Part shown: piece after piece, positions 13,988-20,053 of the stretch
Layout: each line of letters begins with the position of its first letter
How positions within the stretch are numbered: the stretch's first letter is position 1
Virus record (IMG/VR): IMGVR_UViG_3300031722_000160
Coordinates: 1 to 24,812 of that record
Direction: 5' to 3' (one strand)
DNA: 24,812 bases
DNA from: a virus
The notes under the pieces: generated by a model
What the model was told of the DNA's origin: nothing
Seen by the model: the letters and a program-made list of their open reading frames with translations, nothing else
Database searches by the model: none
Position numbers and translations under genes: made by a program

Positions 13988-14005
13988 AGCCAAGGCCCTT
14001 TTTTT
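13975..14005 (+). terminator. Intrinsic terminator of the plus-strand operon
   Basis: GGCC-AA-GGC pairs with GCC-AA-GGCC around ATAAA, with a small A-A internal loop, followed by seven T from 13999. The stop codon of the last gene lies in the loop. It faces the convergent end of the minus-strand accessory module. Confidence 0.85.
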
Positions 14006-14008
14006 ATT

Positions 14009-14197
14009 TTAACTCCTTCCCGGATGATGAAGAATTATAACTACTTTGCTGTGAGTATTTTTAATCAATTTGCAGTATTGCCTGCAGTCAACTAATTGCA
14101 GCCTAATATTCTTATCTCCTATGAAATTAAGGCAGGTCATATCGTGCCTATCGTGGCTGTGGCGGCTCTTGTACTTGTGGCAATCTTCATTACACAT
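14009..14197 (-). CDS. Cys/His-rich mini-protein, last gene of the accessory module
   Basis: This 62-residue protein has ATG 14197 behind AAGGAGGATGTAAGG, overlapping the end of the 14190-14435 gene by eight bases. The N-terminal 22 residues hold Cys2, Cys6, His7, His13, His15, His18 and Cys22, and Cys38 and Cys42 follow, so metal binding is likely. The rest is a short beta-rich part (SKVVIILHH). It ends four bases from the plus-strand terminator. The function and family are unknown. Confidence 0.55.
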   Translation of the reverse strand: MCNEDCHKYKSRHSHDRHDMTCLNFIGDKNIRLQLVDCRQYCKLIKNTHSKVVIILHHPGRS

Positions 14198-14435
14198 CCT
14201 TACATCCTCCTTTATCTTTATCTAGTACTTTAATTATACCTTTTATAATATCAGGGTGTCCTATGAAGGAATGATTGAAGAAAAAAACTTTTTTAAGTGG
14301 TATAGTTCTGGTCCTGAATCCGTATCTTTTATTGAATTTCTTCTGTATTCGCTTGGATTTAGCCTTACGCTTAGGCTCCGTTATCTGTTTAACCATTGAG
14401 CTGCTTTCAATTAATGAAAATCCGTTCCAATTCAT
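14190..14435 (-). CDS. Basic small protein, unknown function
   Basis: This 81-residue protein has ATG 14435 one base past the TAA of the upstream Cys-rich gene, whose last codons provide GGAGG. A strongly basic middle (PKRKAKSKRIQKKFNKRYG) is followed by KKVFFFNHSFIGHPDIIKGI, an alpha/beta-like end. The basic patch suggests nucleic-acid binding. I do not recognise the family. Close packing between two Cys-rich mini-genes argues for one transcript. Confidence 0.6.
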   Translation of the reverse strand: MNWNGFSLIESSSMVKQITEPKRKAKSKRIQKKFNKRYGFRTRTIPLKKVFFFNHSFIGHPDIIKGIIKVLDKDKGGCKDV

Positions 14436-14436
14436 G

Positions 14437-14610
14437 TTAACATCCTCCGCACATTTTTATTTTCAGGGCCTCATAGTTTATTCTGTTTACAGTCTGGTCC
14501 TCGTTTACTGCATTGCAATCTTCTAAAGTCCTGCAGTTCTCCCAATATAATAAAACACATTCGTTATAACTTGGTGTCTCCATATAATAATTGCATTGTT
14601 GACATTTCAT
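14437..14610 (-). CDS. Seven-cysteine mini-protein
   Basis: This 57-residue protein has ATG 14610 behind AAGGAGGCCGGGAA. Cysteines stand at positions 3, 6, 18, 26, 32, 54 and 57 (MKCQQCNYYME at the start, MCGGC at the end), consistent with a double zinc site. The mid part ENCRTLEDCNAVNEDQTVNR is acidic. The stop is one base from the next ATG. The family and role are unknown. It is one of about ten small Cys-rich proteins in this phage. Confidence 0.65.
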   Translation of the reverse strand: MKCQQCNYYMETPSYNECVLLYWENCRTLEDCNAVNEDQTVNRINYEALKIKMCGGC

Positions 14611-14648
14611 TTCCCGGCCTCCTTAATCATCACATTTTTGTATTGTGA

Positions 14649-14807
14649 TTAACTCTGATTGTCTAAATCCCCAACATAATCAACTATATCGCCACATATT
14701 TTGTCAAAACCACAATCACTACAAGCCTTATATTTACACGCTTCATCATCTAACATAAAATCGCTTATTGTTTTTATTATCAGTTCTTTTGCTACTTCAT
14801 TGGTCAT
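14649..14807 (-). CDS. C-x4-C-x2-C-x5-C mini-protein, paralogue of 17800-18003
   Basis: The start at ATG 14807 (52 residues) is set by AGGAGGGATAAA; an in-frame ATG at 14834 lies in the conserved leader. A helix (NEVAKELIIKTISDFMLDD) precedes C24-x4-C29-x2-C32-x5-C38 (CKYKACSDCGFDKIC) and an acidic end. Spacing and wording match the protein at 17800-18003 (CDKYVCSECGFEKIC), and both genes have the same upstream leader element. A metal-binding adaptor or small regulator is likely, but the actual role is unknown. Confidence 0.7.
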   Translation of the reverse strand: MTNEVAKELIIKTISDFMLDDEACKYKACSDCGFDKICGDIVDYVGDLDNQS

Positions 14808-14827
14808 TTTATCCCTCCTAATGTTCA

Positions 14828-14850
14828 TCGCCATATATTCATGTTGTTCT
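14828..14850 (-). repeat. Leader element copy 1
   Basis: The minus strand reads AGAACAACATGAATATATGG then CGA, starting at the stop codon of the 14850-15239 gene and ending nine bases before AGGAGG. It matches copies at 17146, 18023 and 24563. Confidence 0.75.
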
Positions 14851-15239
14851 TAAAGGTACAACTCTATAAACTCGTCTATCATCTTGCCTACTGTAACGCA
14901 GCTTATAGGTTTTCTCCATTGTATATTCTTGCTTGTACTGAGGTAATACTCCCTCACGATGCAATCCCTACAAGGTATAGCATACTGAACATCAACATCA
15001 TGCTCAGCAACTATCCCTATAGATATTTTCCCGGCATTTTTAAAGTCCTTTACCATCCGCTCAATGGCCCATCTTTGGCCATCCGGCATACCCTTTGAAT
15101 TATGTTTAAGCTCAATGATTATGTAGCCTTTATTCTTGTACTCTATCAATCCATCAATATCTGTGGGGGCTCCTTTGTCTCCATATCTCAGGCCCTCAAA
15201 ATCAATTAATTGTTTCATCCTGTCTGGATATAAAATCAT
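14850..15239 (-). CDS. PD-(D/E)XK-fold nuclease candidate
   Basis: This 129-residue protein has ATG 15239 after AGGAGGCCGCC. Residues 26-46 (TDIDGLIEYKNKGYIIIELK) supply the two-strand PD-(D/E)XK core: Asp in DIDG and the Glu-x-Lys of IELK. A helix with Gln/Arg (GQRWAIERMVKDF) lies where this fold usually places its third motif. Small proteins of this type in phages include VRR-NUC and Holliday-junction-resolvase relatives. It lies ten bases downstream of the ERCC4-type nuclease, so the pair probably acts in recombination or in resolving branched DNA before packaging. The exact substrate is unknown. Confidence 0.65.
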   Translation of the reverse strand: MILYPDRMKQLIDFEGLRYGDKGAPTDIDGLIEYKNKGYIIIELKHNSKGMPDGQRWAIERMVKDFKNAGKISIGIVAEHDVDVQYAIPCRDCIVREYYLSTSKNIQWRKPISCVTVGKMIDEFIELYL

Positions 15240-15248
15240 GGCGGCCTC

Positions 15249-15884
15249 CTATTCTTCTATAAATCCTTTATGGACCAGAATATTTCTTACTCCGTATCTC
15301 AGGGTGTTGTATATCTCACTCCCTATAATCTCCTTGGACATAGGCCTTATCATGGTATGAAACTCCCTCTCTAGGGCTTTCAAGCGTTTATAGAGTGTGG
15401 CCGGGTTATATTCTGACCGGAAGTTCCCGGCTCTTATGTTCTCATCGTAGTTTTTGTCCTCCATGAAGATATAAAACTCTATATCGTGGCGGTTCAGGTT
15501 CGCAAATTCAAATTTCATCCTGTTATAGTCTGTTTTCAGGACCTTCTCTAGGTACTTTTCACCGAATATTTCGATAATTTCTGCATTTATATCATTTATG
15601 TTGGTCTTGTTGTCTTTAAGGTTCATGGCCAACTCATCTATACAGAATTTCCTCTCAATAACAAGTTCATCCGTAAAGAAAATGTCCCTTGTCTGTCCAT
15701 CAAAACATCCTGCAGGTAGATAGCAACTATAGTCTCCGTATTCTAGTTTTGTTACTTTGTAGTTTACCTTATTGGAATTGAACCATCCTATCACATGGCT
15801 GTTAGCCTGCTCTCTGGAATCAATAACAATTATCATTCTATTTAAAATATCAATTATTTCCTTGTTTGTGAATTTATACCGCAA
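15249..15884 (-). CDS. ERCC4-type (XPF-like) structure-specific nuclease
   Basis: I chose TTG 15884 (211 residues), which follows GGAGG by eight bases. An ATG further upstream would overlap the homing endonuclease by 86 bases and add no conserved sequence. IIVIDSREQ, LEYGDYSCYLP and LVIERKFCIDELAMNL give the ERCC4 active site (Asp, GD, ERK-x3-D). The C-terminal helical part (YNPATLYKRLKALEREF) is typical of phage ERCC4 proteins. XPF-family nucleases cut flaps, forks or branched DNA. In phages they take part in recombination or repair beside ssb and replication genes. The active-site residues are all present. Confidence 0.85.
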   Translation of the reverse strand: MRYKFTNKEIIDILNRMIIVIDSREQANSHVIGWFNSNKVNYKVTKLEYGDYSCYLPAGCFDGQTRDIFFTDELVIERKFCIDELAMNLKDNKTNINDINAEIIEIFGEKYLEKVLKTDYNRMKFEFANLNRHDIEFYIFMEDKNYDENIRAGNFRSEYNPATLYKRLKALEREFHTMIRPMSKEIIGSEIYNTLRYGVRNILVHKGFIEE

Positions 15885-16422
15885 TATTATACCTCCAAAT
15901 ATACCCTTTACAATGGCTGGCTCTCCCATGTATATTTTCCCCAATACCTTTGAACCCATTTTTTTTAGCCTGTCTTACATAGTCGAACTGCAGGATATAT
16001 CCATTTGTTTTGTTTGTTCCCATTACTGGAATCCTTTGTTTTTCCACATGATGATTTATTGTATTTTGATATGTTATTGGATTTTTCATATTTCCACTTC
16101 TGTCTGTCCATCTAAGGTTTAAAGCATTATTATTAATAGGGTTGGTATCTATATGGTCTATCTCACTCCCCTCAAAATATCCATCCGTAAAAGTTTTGCC
16201 AACAAGTCTGTGTACTGATTTTTTTATTGCGATTCCATCTTTAGATAAACTAACATAAAGATATTTTGCTTTTCCATCAAAAACAAGTGCTAATACTTTG
16301 CCTTTGTTTGTTCTTTTTACACCATTTTTCATTATAGATATTCGGTCCAAACTTCTAACTTTACCAGCATTGCTGACTTGGTAATATCCTTCATATCCTT
16401 CAATATCTCTCCATGATTCCAC
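15874..16422 (-). CDS. NUMOD4-HNH homing endonuclease
   Basis: The start is GTG 16422, ten bases past AAGGAG; TTG 16431 is too close to that site. The 182-residue protein opens with NUMOD4 (SWRDIEGYEGYYQVSNAGKV, then SLDR). The HNH core follows as VHRLVGKTF, SEIDHIDTNPINNN and NLRWTDRSGNM. A C-terminal DNA-binding module (DYVRQAKKNGFKGIGENIHG, then KGYIWRYN) completes it. Free-standing enzymes of this type cut phage genomes lacking the gene and spread by repair. It ends overlapping the TTG of the ERCC4 gene, so it sits between functional genes with no sign of an intron. Its cleavage site is presumably in the neighbourhood. Confidence 0.88.
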   Translation of the reverse strand: MESWRDIEGYEGYYQVSNAGKVRSLDRISIMKNGVKRTNKGKVLALVFDGKAKYLYVSLSKDGIAIKKSVHRLVGKTFTDGYFEGSEIDHIDTNPINNNALNLRWTDRSGNMKNPITYQNTINHHVEKQRIPVMGTNKTNGYILQFDYVRQAKKNGFKGIGENIHGRASHCKGYIWRYNIAV

Positions 16423-16439
16423 TAATTTCAAGCTCCTTT

Positions 16440-16646
16440 CTATTCTTTGATTGGCACTACATTAATAAATTGCAATCCTTCTTTCCTCAGATAAACTTTG
16501 CTTTTATCCTCTGGCTTATCTATTGCAAATATCTGAGTAGTATCTTTGCTATAAAGCCAATCTATAAGTTTTTTAGTTGATTGGTCCGTTGTTCCAGTTA
16601 GAGTTATGCAGGCTCCGATTCCATATCCCATAGTTATTCTGTTCAT
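16440..16646 (-). CDS. Small protein of unknown function
   Basis: This 68-residue protein has ATG 16646 after GGAGGTTAAATT. It has a compact alpha/beta look: a Gly-rich N-terminal strand (ITMGYGIGACITLTG), a helix (STKKLIDWLYSKD), then a strand-turn region (TTQIFAIDKPEDKSKVYL). No catalytic or metal motif is evident and I do not recognise the family. It lies between the XF1762-like gene and the homing endonuclease, whose binding site overlaps its stop codon. Confidence 0.6.
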   Translation of the reverse strand: MNRITMGYGIGACITLTGTTDQSTKKLIDWLYSKDTTQIFAIDKPEDKSKVYLRKEGLQFINVVPIKE

Positions 16647-16681
16647 AATTTAACCTCCATCAGTATATATTTGAATTGCGA

Positions 16682-17125
16682 CTAACTTAGTTGCTTTGAC
16701 CACCTTTGTTTATCGCACGTTGGTGCTGTTGTTGTTCGTGGTCTACTTGGACAACTCCAATTATGTCCCTTTGTGACAGCTTCGAGCGTCCACCCTGTAG
16801 CCTTTAAACTTGTGCCTGATTCTTCATCAAGTATGTAGGTTATTATTTTCTTATAGCCTAATTCCCTTGCTACTCTCGCCGCTCTTGAATATAAGAAACT
16901 ACAAGCATTTTCAAGCCCATCTGTGCAAAGCCTTACAACCTCAAGCGTTTCACCATCGTCTAACACCCTTGAAACAGGTCTGCCGACTTGCACAACACCT
17001 CTCAACGCTCCTTCATCATCAACTACACCCACCCTGAACTTATCTCTATAAACAGGCTTATGGTGTCTGTGTAAATTCTGAACAAATTCATTCGCCTGCT
17101 TTAAATCTAACGGAATTGCTTTCAC
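16682..17125 (-). CDS. XF1762-family GNAT-like protein, possible DNA modification enzyme
   Basis: This 147-residue protein starts at GTG 17125 behind AAAAGGAGTGATTAG. It matches the XF1762 phage family: EFVQNLHRHHKPVYRDKF near residue 14, VGRPVSRVLDDGETLEVVRL in the middle, then LCTDGLENACSFLY, ARELGYKKIITYILDEESGT and a C-terminal RPRTTTAPTCDKQRW. The beta-alpha layout is that of GNAT acyltransferases, and it has been compared with Mom-like enzymes that modify adenines to block restriction. That role is not proved for this family. The gene carries one of the four shared leader elements, suggesting co-regulation with the C5 methyltransferase. Confidence 0.75.
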   Translation of the reverse strand: MKAIPLDLKQANEFVQNLHRHHKPVYRDKFRVGVVDDEGALRGVVQVGRPVSRVLDDGETLEVVRLCTDGLENACSFLYSRAARVARELGYKKIITYILDEESGTSLKATGWTLEAVTKGHNWSCPSRPRTTTAPTCDKQRWSKQLS

Positions 17126-17145
17126 CTAATCACTCCTTTTAATCG

Positions 17146-17169
17146 TGCGCAATATATTCATGTTGTTTA
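17146..17169 (-). repeat. Leader element copy 2
   Basis: The minus strand reads TAAACAACATGAATATATTG then CGCAC, continuing GATTAAAAGGAG into the binding site of the XF1762-like gene. It begins about 35 bases past the stop codon of the upstream gene. Confidence 0.75.
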
Positions 17170-17205
17170 TAGCTTTGCTTAAAATGTTTTTGAATTGTTC
17201 GCAAC

Positions 17206-17526
17206 TTAGTATTCTTCGGCATTTGGATATTTTATAAATTCATCTTTTATGTCCTCTGACAAATCTGTAAAAATATCTTCAAATGGCTGTCCCCATTTAG
17301 TATTGTTTTCATCCTGTTGGGATTCATCCATTAACTGATTGACTATATGTTCGACAAACTCTAAACGCTTGCCACGTCTGACTTTTGCACATCCCTCACC
17401 ATCATAACCAAAGTTATTAGGACTATTTTCAAACAATTTCACTAAGTCGCTTATCTTTATTTCCATCTTTAATTTATCGTTTGTTATTTCAAATTTCATC
17501 AACTGACCTTCAAATTTTTTACCCAT
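17206..17526 (-). CDS. Small phage protein, unknown function
   Basis: This 106-residue protein has ATG 17526 after AAAAAGGAGATAAATA. The N-terminal half is beta-rich (MKFEITNDKLKMEIKISDL) and leads into LVKLFENSPNNFGYDGEG, CAKVRRGKRLEFVEHIVNQL and an acidic tail (EDIFTDLSEDIKDEF). The NSPNN and KVRRGKR words recur in small early proteins of Firmicutes phages, as far as I can recall. It has no metal site or membrane segment. The role is unknown. Confidence 0.65.
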   Translation of the reverse strand: MGKKFEGQLMKFEITNDKLKMEIKISDLVKLFENSPNNFGYDGEGCAKVRRGKRLEFVEHIVNQLMDESQQDENNTKWGQPFEDIFTDLSEDIKDEFIKYPNAEEY

Positions 17527-17557
17527 TATTTATCTCCTTTTTATTTTTGTATTGCTA

Positions 17558-17803
17558 CTAATCAAAATAATCTTCAAAGTTTAAATACTTATATTTTAAG
17601 TCTGTCAATTCTTCCATATCCATCGTTGTAAATTTTCCATATTCGTTTTCAGCCCACTTATCAATCCATTCTTCATCGTCCATGTTGTTTGGTCTGTCCA
17701 CATAATCGGTTTGGTCTACTTTAACTATGGTTTGCAATTCCTCGCCATTTTTAACAACCGTAACAAGGTAAACTCTATAGTGTAAAAACTGTCTATTAAT
17801 CAT
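17558..17803 (-). CDS. Acidic small protein, unknown function
   Basis: This 81-residue protein has ATG 17803, which shares four bases with the end of the 17800-18003 gene, behind AAAGGAGAAATT. An N-terminal beta part (FLHYRVYLVTVVKNGEEL) is followed by an acidic, Trp-containing helix (DDEEWIDKWAENEYGKF) and TDLKYKYLNFEDYFD. The net charge is very negative, as in many phage inhibitors that mimic DNA. I have no family match and present that only as a thought. Confidence 0.6.
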   Translation of the reverse strand: MINRQFLHYRVYLVTVVKNGEELQTIVKVDQTDYVDRPNNMDDEEWIDKWAENEYGKFTTMDMEELTDLKYKYLNFEDYFD

Positions 17804-18003
17804 AATTTCTCCTTTCTCGAAGTATCTTCTTCCTCGTCACCAGGCATTTGAATAACTATTTGCCAAACCTCTCTGCATATTTTCTCAAACCCACATTCTG
17901 AACAAACATACTTGTCACAATCAGTATCAATCATAAAATCAGTTACCATTGCACCTACTACTGATTCAAGATTCTTTCTCCATTCTTTCTGTTCTTCGGT
18001 CAT
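17800..18003 (-). CDS. C-x4-C-x2-C-x5-C mini-protein, paralogue of 14649-14807
   Basis: This 67-residue protein has ATG 18003 after TTGGAGGAATAAAAA. A helix (EWRKNLESVVGAMVTDFMID) leads to C29-x4-C34-x2-C37-x5-C43 (CDKYVCSECGFEKIC), then REVWQIVIQM and a charged tail. Helix wording (DFMID versus DFMLD) and Cys spacing match the 14649-14807 protein, so they are duplicates within one genome. The shared leader element lies just upstream. The function is unknown; metal binding is likely. Confidence 0.7.
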   Translation of the reverse strand: MTEEQKEWRKNLESVVGAMVTDFMIDTDCDKYVCSECGFEKICREVWQIVIQMPGDEEEDTSRKEKL

Positions 18004-18022
18004 TTTTTATTCCTCCAATTGC

Positions 18023-18045
18023 TCGCCATATATTCAAAGTGTTCT
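18023..18045 (-). repeat. Leader element copy 3, most divergent
   Basis: The minus strand reads AGAACACTTTGAATATATGG then CGAGC, beginning immediately past the TAG of the 18046-18327 gene and followed by AATTGGAGG. It differs from the others mainly at CTTTG versus ACATG. Confidence 0.65.
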
Positions 18046-18327
18046 CTATTCGTTTGTATATCCACAGTCTTTGCAGGTATCATAGTCTACCCATATTCCC
18101 CTCCGACCATCAGCATCCGCAAATTCATATAGTTTCTGGTGCTTGGGCTCCTTGTGGCTGCCACACTCAGGACAGGTATATTCAAACTCTTTGATAGGAA
18201 TATCAGCTTTTATTATATCCATAATCCTTTTGCGTTCCTCCTTTTCTTCCTCGTTCATACTCACATGACATAATATTTTCAGGTCAATCTCTAACAACCT
18301 TTTGTATCTCTGCTCTGCATCCATCAT
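18046..18327 (-). CDS. Zinc-ribbon protein
   Basis: This 93-residue protein has ATG 18327 (or the adjacent ATG 18324) after AGGGAGGATATGAA. The N-terminal half is helical and charged (YKRLLEIDLKILCHV, NEEEKEERKRIMDIIKADIP). The C-terminal half is a zinc ribbon with C-x2-C at CPECG and C-x2-C at CKDCG, separated by 34 residues including FADADGRRGIWVDYDT. Ribbons of this type bind nucleic acids or proteins. I do not know the family. It follows the 18340-18522 gene closely. Confidence 0.7.
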   Translation of the reverse strand: MMDAEQRYKRLLEIDLKILCHVSMNEEEKEERKRIMDIIKADIPIKEFEYTCPECGSHKEPKHQKLYEFADADGRRGIWVDYDTCKDCGYTNE

Positions 18328-18339
18328 TTCATATCCTCC

Positions 18340-18522
18340 CTAATCTATTGCTATTACTAGCGAATATTCGTTTTTAGGTATTATCTGTAATGCTTTGACT
18401 TCTCTTAGTTCTTCCGGTATATCATTACTTCGGAAGGTTCCATAATCCGCACCACTCCAATAGCTTACGATATTAATTTTAGTCAAGTTCCCTGTGATTC
18501 TTGCCACTTCACTAACATTCAT
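18340..18522 (-). CDS. Small protein, unknown function
   Basis: The start at ATG 18522 (60 residues) is chosen because GAGGGAGGATATGAA precedes it and its ATG overlaps the TGA of the upstream gene (ATGA). The sequence MNVSEVARITGNLTKINIVS followed by YWSGADYGTFRSNDIPEEL and a C-terminal strand YSLVIAID suggests a small alpha/beta fold. No motif is recognised. Confidence 0.6.
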   Translation of the reverse strand: MNVSEVARITGNLTKINIVSYWSGADYGTFRSNDIPEELREVKALQIIPKNEYSLVIAID

Positions 18523-18695
18523 TTCATATCCTCCCTCGGATTTTGCCATCTAAAAGCAAATTTGCATCTTTCCTTGATTCTGCAGGTCTTACAATGCAGG
18601 CTGCAATCCATGTGTGTGCTTACATCATGTTTCGCTAACTGAATTGTGGCTGTTATAATGCCTATTACAAAAATATATGATAAGAATAATTTCAT
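18519..18695 (-). CDS. Membrane-anchored Cys-cluster mini-protein
   Basis: This 58-residue protein has ATG 18695 behind the AGGGGGG that follows the previous stop codon. Residues 3-21 (LFLSYIFVIGIITATIQLA) form one membrane helix or uncleaved signal anchor. C31-x3-C35-x2-C38-x5-C44 (CSLHCKTCRIKERC) follows, the same C-x2-C-x5-C core as the two paralogous soluble mini-proteins. The TGA overlaps the next ATG. It was too short to stand out as a long ORF, but the binding site and coupling support it. The function is unknown. Confidence 0.65.
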   Translation of the reverse strand: MKLFLSYIFVIGIITATIQLAKHDVSTHMDCSLHCKTCRIKERCKFAFRWQNPREDMK

Positions 18696-18705
18696 TTTGG
18701 CCCCC

Positions 18706-18927
18706 CTATGTTAAATTACATCGGACATTATCAACATACAAGAATGATTCATTATACCCAGCGTTGGTTTTTAATACGAAAAAATACTTGTTCATGTAGA
18801 CAACTACTCCATTAATAAAAATATGTTTGTTCAGGCCTTGTCTGCCCTCGTTATTTATTATATGTAACTTTAAATTATGTCCTATTTTAACTTGGTCGGC
18901 CCTTGATATTCTTTTTAACGCTTTCAC
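18706..18927 (-). CDS. Small beta-barrel-like phage protein
   Basis: I chose GTG 18927 (73 residues, MKALKRISRADQVKIG) because AGGGGG precedes it by six bases. A TTG at 18978 would add a Cys-rich stretch but has no good binding site. The protein is beta-rich: GHNLKLHIINNEGRQ, GVVVYMNKYFFVLKT, then NAGYNESFLYVDNVR. The last two segments resemble a common small phage family in which a strand reading VLF or VLK is followed by GYRESF, but the role of that family is not known to me. Confidence 0.6.
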   Translation of the reverse strand: MKALKRISRADQVKIGHNLKLHIINNEGRQGLNKHIFINGVVVYMNKYFFVLKTNAGYNESFLYVDNVRCNLT

Positions 18928-18980
18928 AATCTGCCCCCTAGTAGTTAAGTATTGGCTGCAGTATGGTCTGCAGCACAACC

Positions 18981-19073
18981 TTACTGATTTATCGTTTCCC
19001 CATTTAATAAAGACTTCATGGCCTTGATTCTTTTCCTGAGCTCTATCCAGTCAAGTGATTCGTCAAGGTCCAT
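18981..19073 (-). CDS. 30-residue ORF downstream of ssb
   Basis: ATG 19073 lies eight bases past the ssb stop codon, and the frame reads MDLDESLDWIELRKRIKAMK followed by SLLNGETINQ, an amphipathic helix with charges typical of real coding sequence. The ribosome binding site is poor (only an A-rich run), so translation would rely on coupling to ssb. The function is unknown. Confidence 0.4.
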   Translation of the reverse strand: MDLDESLDWIELRKRIKAMKSLLNGETINQ

Positions 19074-19081
19074 GTTTTTTT

Positions 19082-19507
19082 CTACCAAGGGATTTCTCCA
19101 TCATCTATTTCATTGCTGCCTACAGGCGTAAATCCTTCTGAATGGGTTTTCTTCCCGGTGTCGGTGCCTTTATTGTTTGGCTGTTCATGCGTTGAATCGG
19201 ATTTTCCACCTATAAACTCAACATTATTGACCAATACTTCTGTAAAAGACTTTTTCGCACCATCTTTTTCATATAAATTTATTCTAATAACTCCCTCAAC
19301 CAATACTTTTGTGCCTTTAATCAGATATGGAGCTAGTTTTTCAGCTCTTTCACCAAACAAGGAACAATTAATCCAATCCGTTCCATCTTCTCTTTTAAAA
19401 CCTCTAGCAACTCCCACGCTAAATTTCAACAATGCTTTGCCTGAGTTTGGTATAAAGGATAAATCAGAATCTTTTCCTAGGTTTCCTGTGAATAAAAATT
19501 TATTTAT
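19082..19507 (-). CDS. ssb: Single-stranded DNA-binding protein with a non-canonical start codon
   Basis: The OB-fold is clear: (M)NKFLFTGNLGKDSDLSFIPN, ALLKFSVGVARGFKREDG, WINCSLFGERAEKLAPYLIK, then GTKVLVEGVIRINLYEKDG and VLVNNVEFIGG. A Gly/Ser/Asn-rich linker and an acidic tip ending EIDDGEIPW, the partner-binding tail, follow. From the conserved strand back to an in-frame TAA at 19528 there is no ATG, GTG or TTG. The best start is ATA 19507 (141 residues), eight bases after GAGGG, in the place where ssb proteins begin MNK; ATT 19510 is the alternative. The first TTG (19435) would delete beta-strand 1. SSB coats replication intermediates. The 5' end abuts a homing endonuclease gene, which may have displaced the original start. 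Confidence 0.8.
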   Translation of the reverse strand: MNKFLFTGNLGKDSDLSFIPNSGKALLKFSVGVARGFKREDGTDWINCSLFGERAEKLAPYLIKGTKVLVEGVIRINLYEKDGAKKSFTEVLVNNVEFIGGKSDSTHEQPNNKGTDTGKKTHSEGFTPVGSNEIDDGEIPW

Positions 19508-19528
19508 AATAAACGCCCTCTTTCTTTA

Positions 19529-20053
19529 TTAAATATTTTTATAGGTTTTATTGGTAATGATATTTGATATATTATTTATGTTCATTCCGAATTTGATTGA
19601 AAGTGCTTTATTTCCAAATTCTTTATCGAATGGTTTGTAGACTTTTCTAATATACCTTGCTTGCTCGTTCGTAATTTTGGAAAGTCCATTGCGTTCTCCT
19701 ACAGTTCCAATACCTAATTTGCAAGCATGAGCTATATTCTCTTTTGCAGTTACCCACTCTAAATTACTAACATGATTATCGGCCTTAACTCCGTTGATGT
19801 GGTTGACCATCGGTTTGTTTTCCGGGTTTGGTATAAATGCCTTTGCAACAAGCCTATGGACCATATATCTTCTTCTTTTTTCGTTATTTTTATATAAAAA
19901 TATATTCGAATAACTTTTCCCATAAGGTTTTAAGATAATTTTATTTTTATATCTTGGGTTTAGAGTTTTTATACCACCTAAATTACTGACTTGATAAATA
20001 CCTTCATACCCTTCTATGTCCTTCCATTTTTCTCTCGGTACAACTTTATTCAT
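19529..20053 (-). CDS. NUMOD4-HNH homing endonuclease inserted before ssb
   Basis: This 174-residue protein has ATG 20053 inside the last codons of the upstream gene. NUMOD4 (EKWKDIEGYEGIYQVSNLGG), HNH_3 (MVHRLVAKAFIPN, MVNHINGVKADN, SNLEWVTAKENI) and a C-terminal HTH (SKITNEQARYIRKVY, NKALSIKFGMNINNISNII) are all present. Its first residues MNKVV are what an ssb gene would begin with, and its stop codon is in frame with ssb and followed by a second TAA. This suggests insertion at the ssb start codon. It should promote its own spread by cutting empty ssb alleles. Confidence 0.88.
   Translation of the reverse strand: MNKVVPREKWKDIEGYEGIYQVSNLGGIKTLNPRYKNKIILKPYGKSYSNIFLYKNNEKRRRYMVHRLVAKAFIPNPENKPMVNHINGVKADNHVSNLEWVTAKENIAHACKLGIGTVGERNGLSKITNEQARYIRKVYKPFDKEFGNKALSIKFGMNINNISNIITNKTYKNI

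Noticed and set aside
14629-14649. ATCACA/TGTGAT inverted repeat between two Cys-rich genes as a terminator
   Set aside because: Six weak pairs with an A-rich loop and no T tract on the transcribed strand; likely incidental.
15885-15959. Longer ERCC4 protein from ATG 15959
   Set aside because: It overlaps the homing endonuclease and lacks a binding site; TTG 15884 follows GGAGG with good spacing and conserved sequence begins after it.
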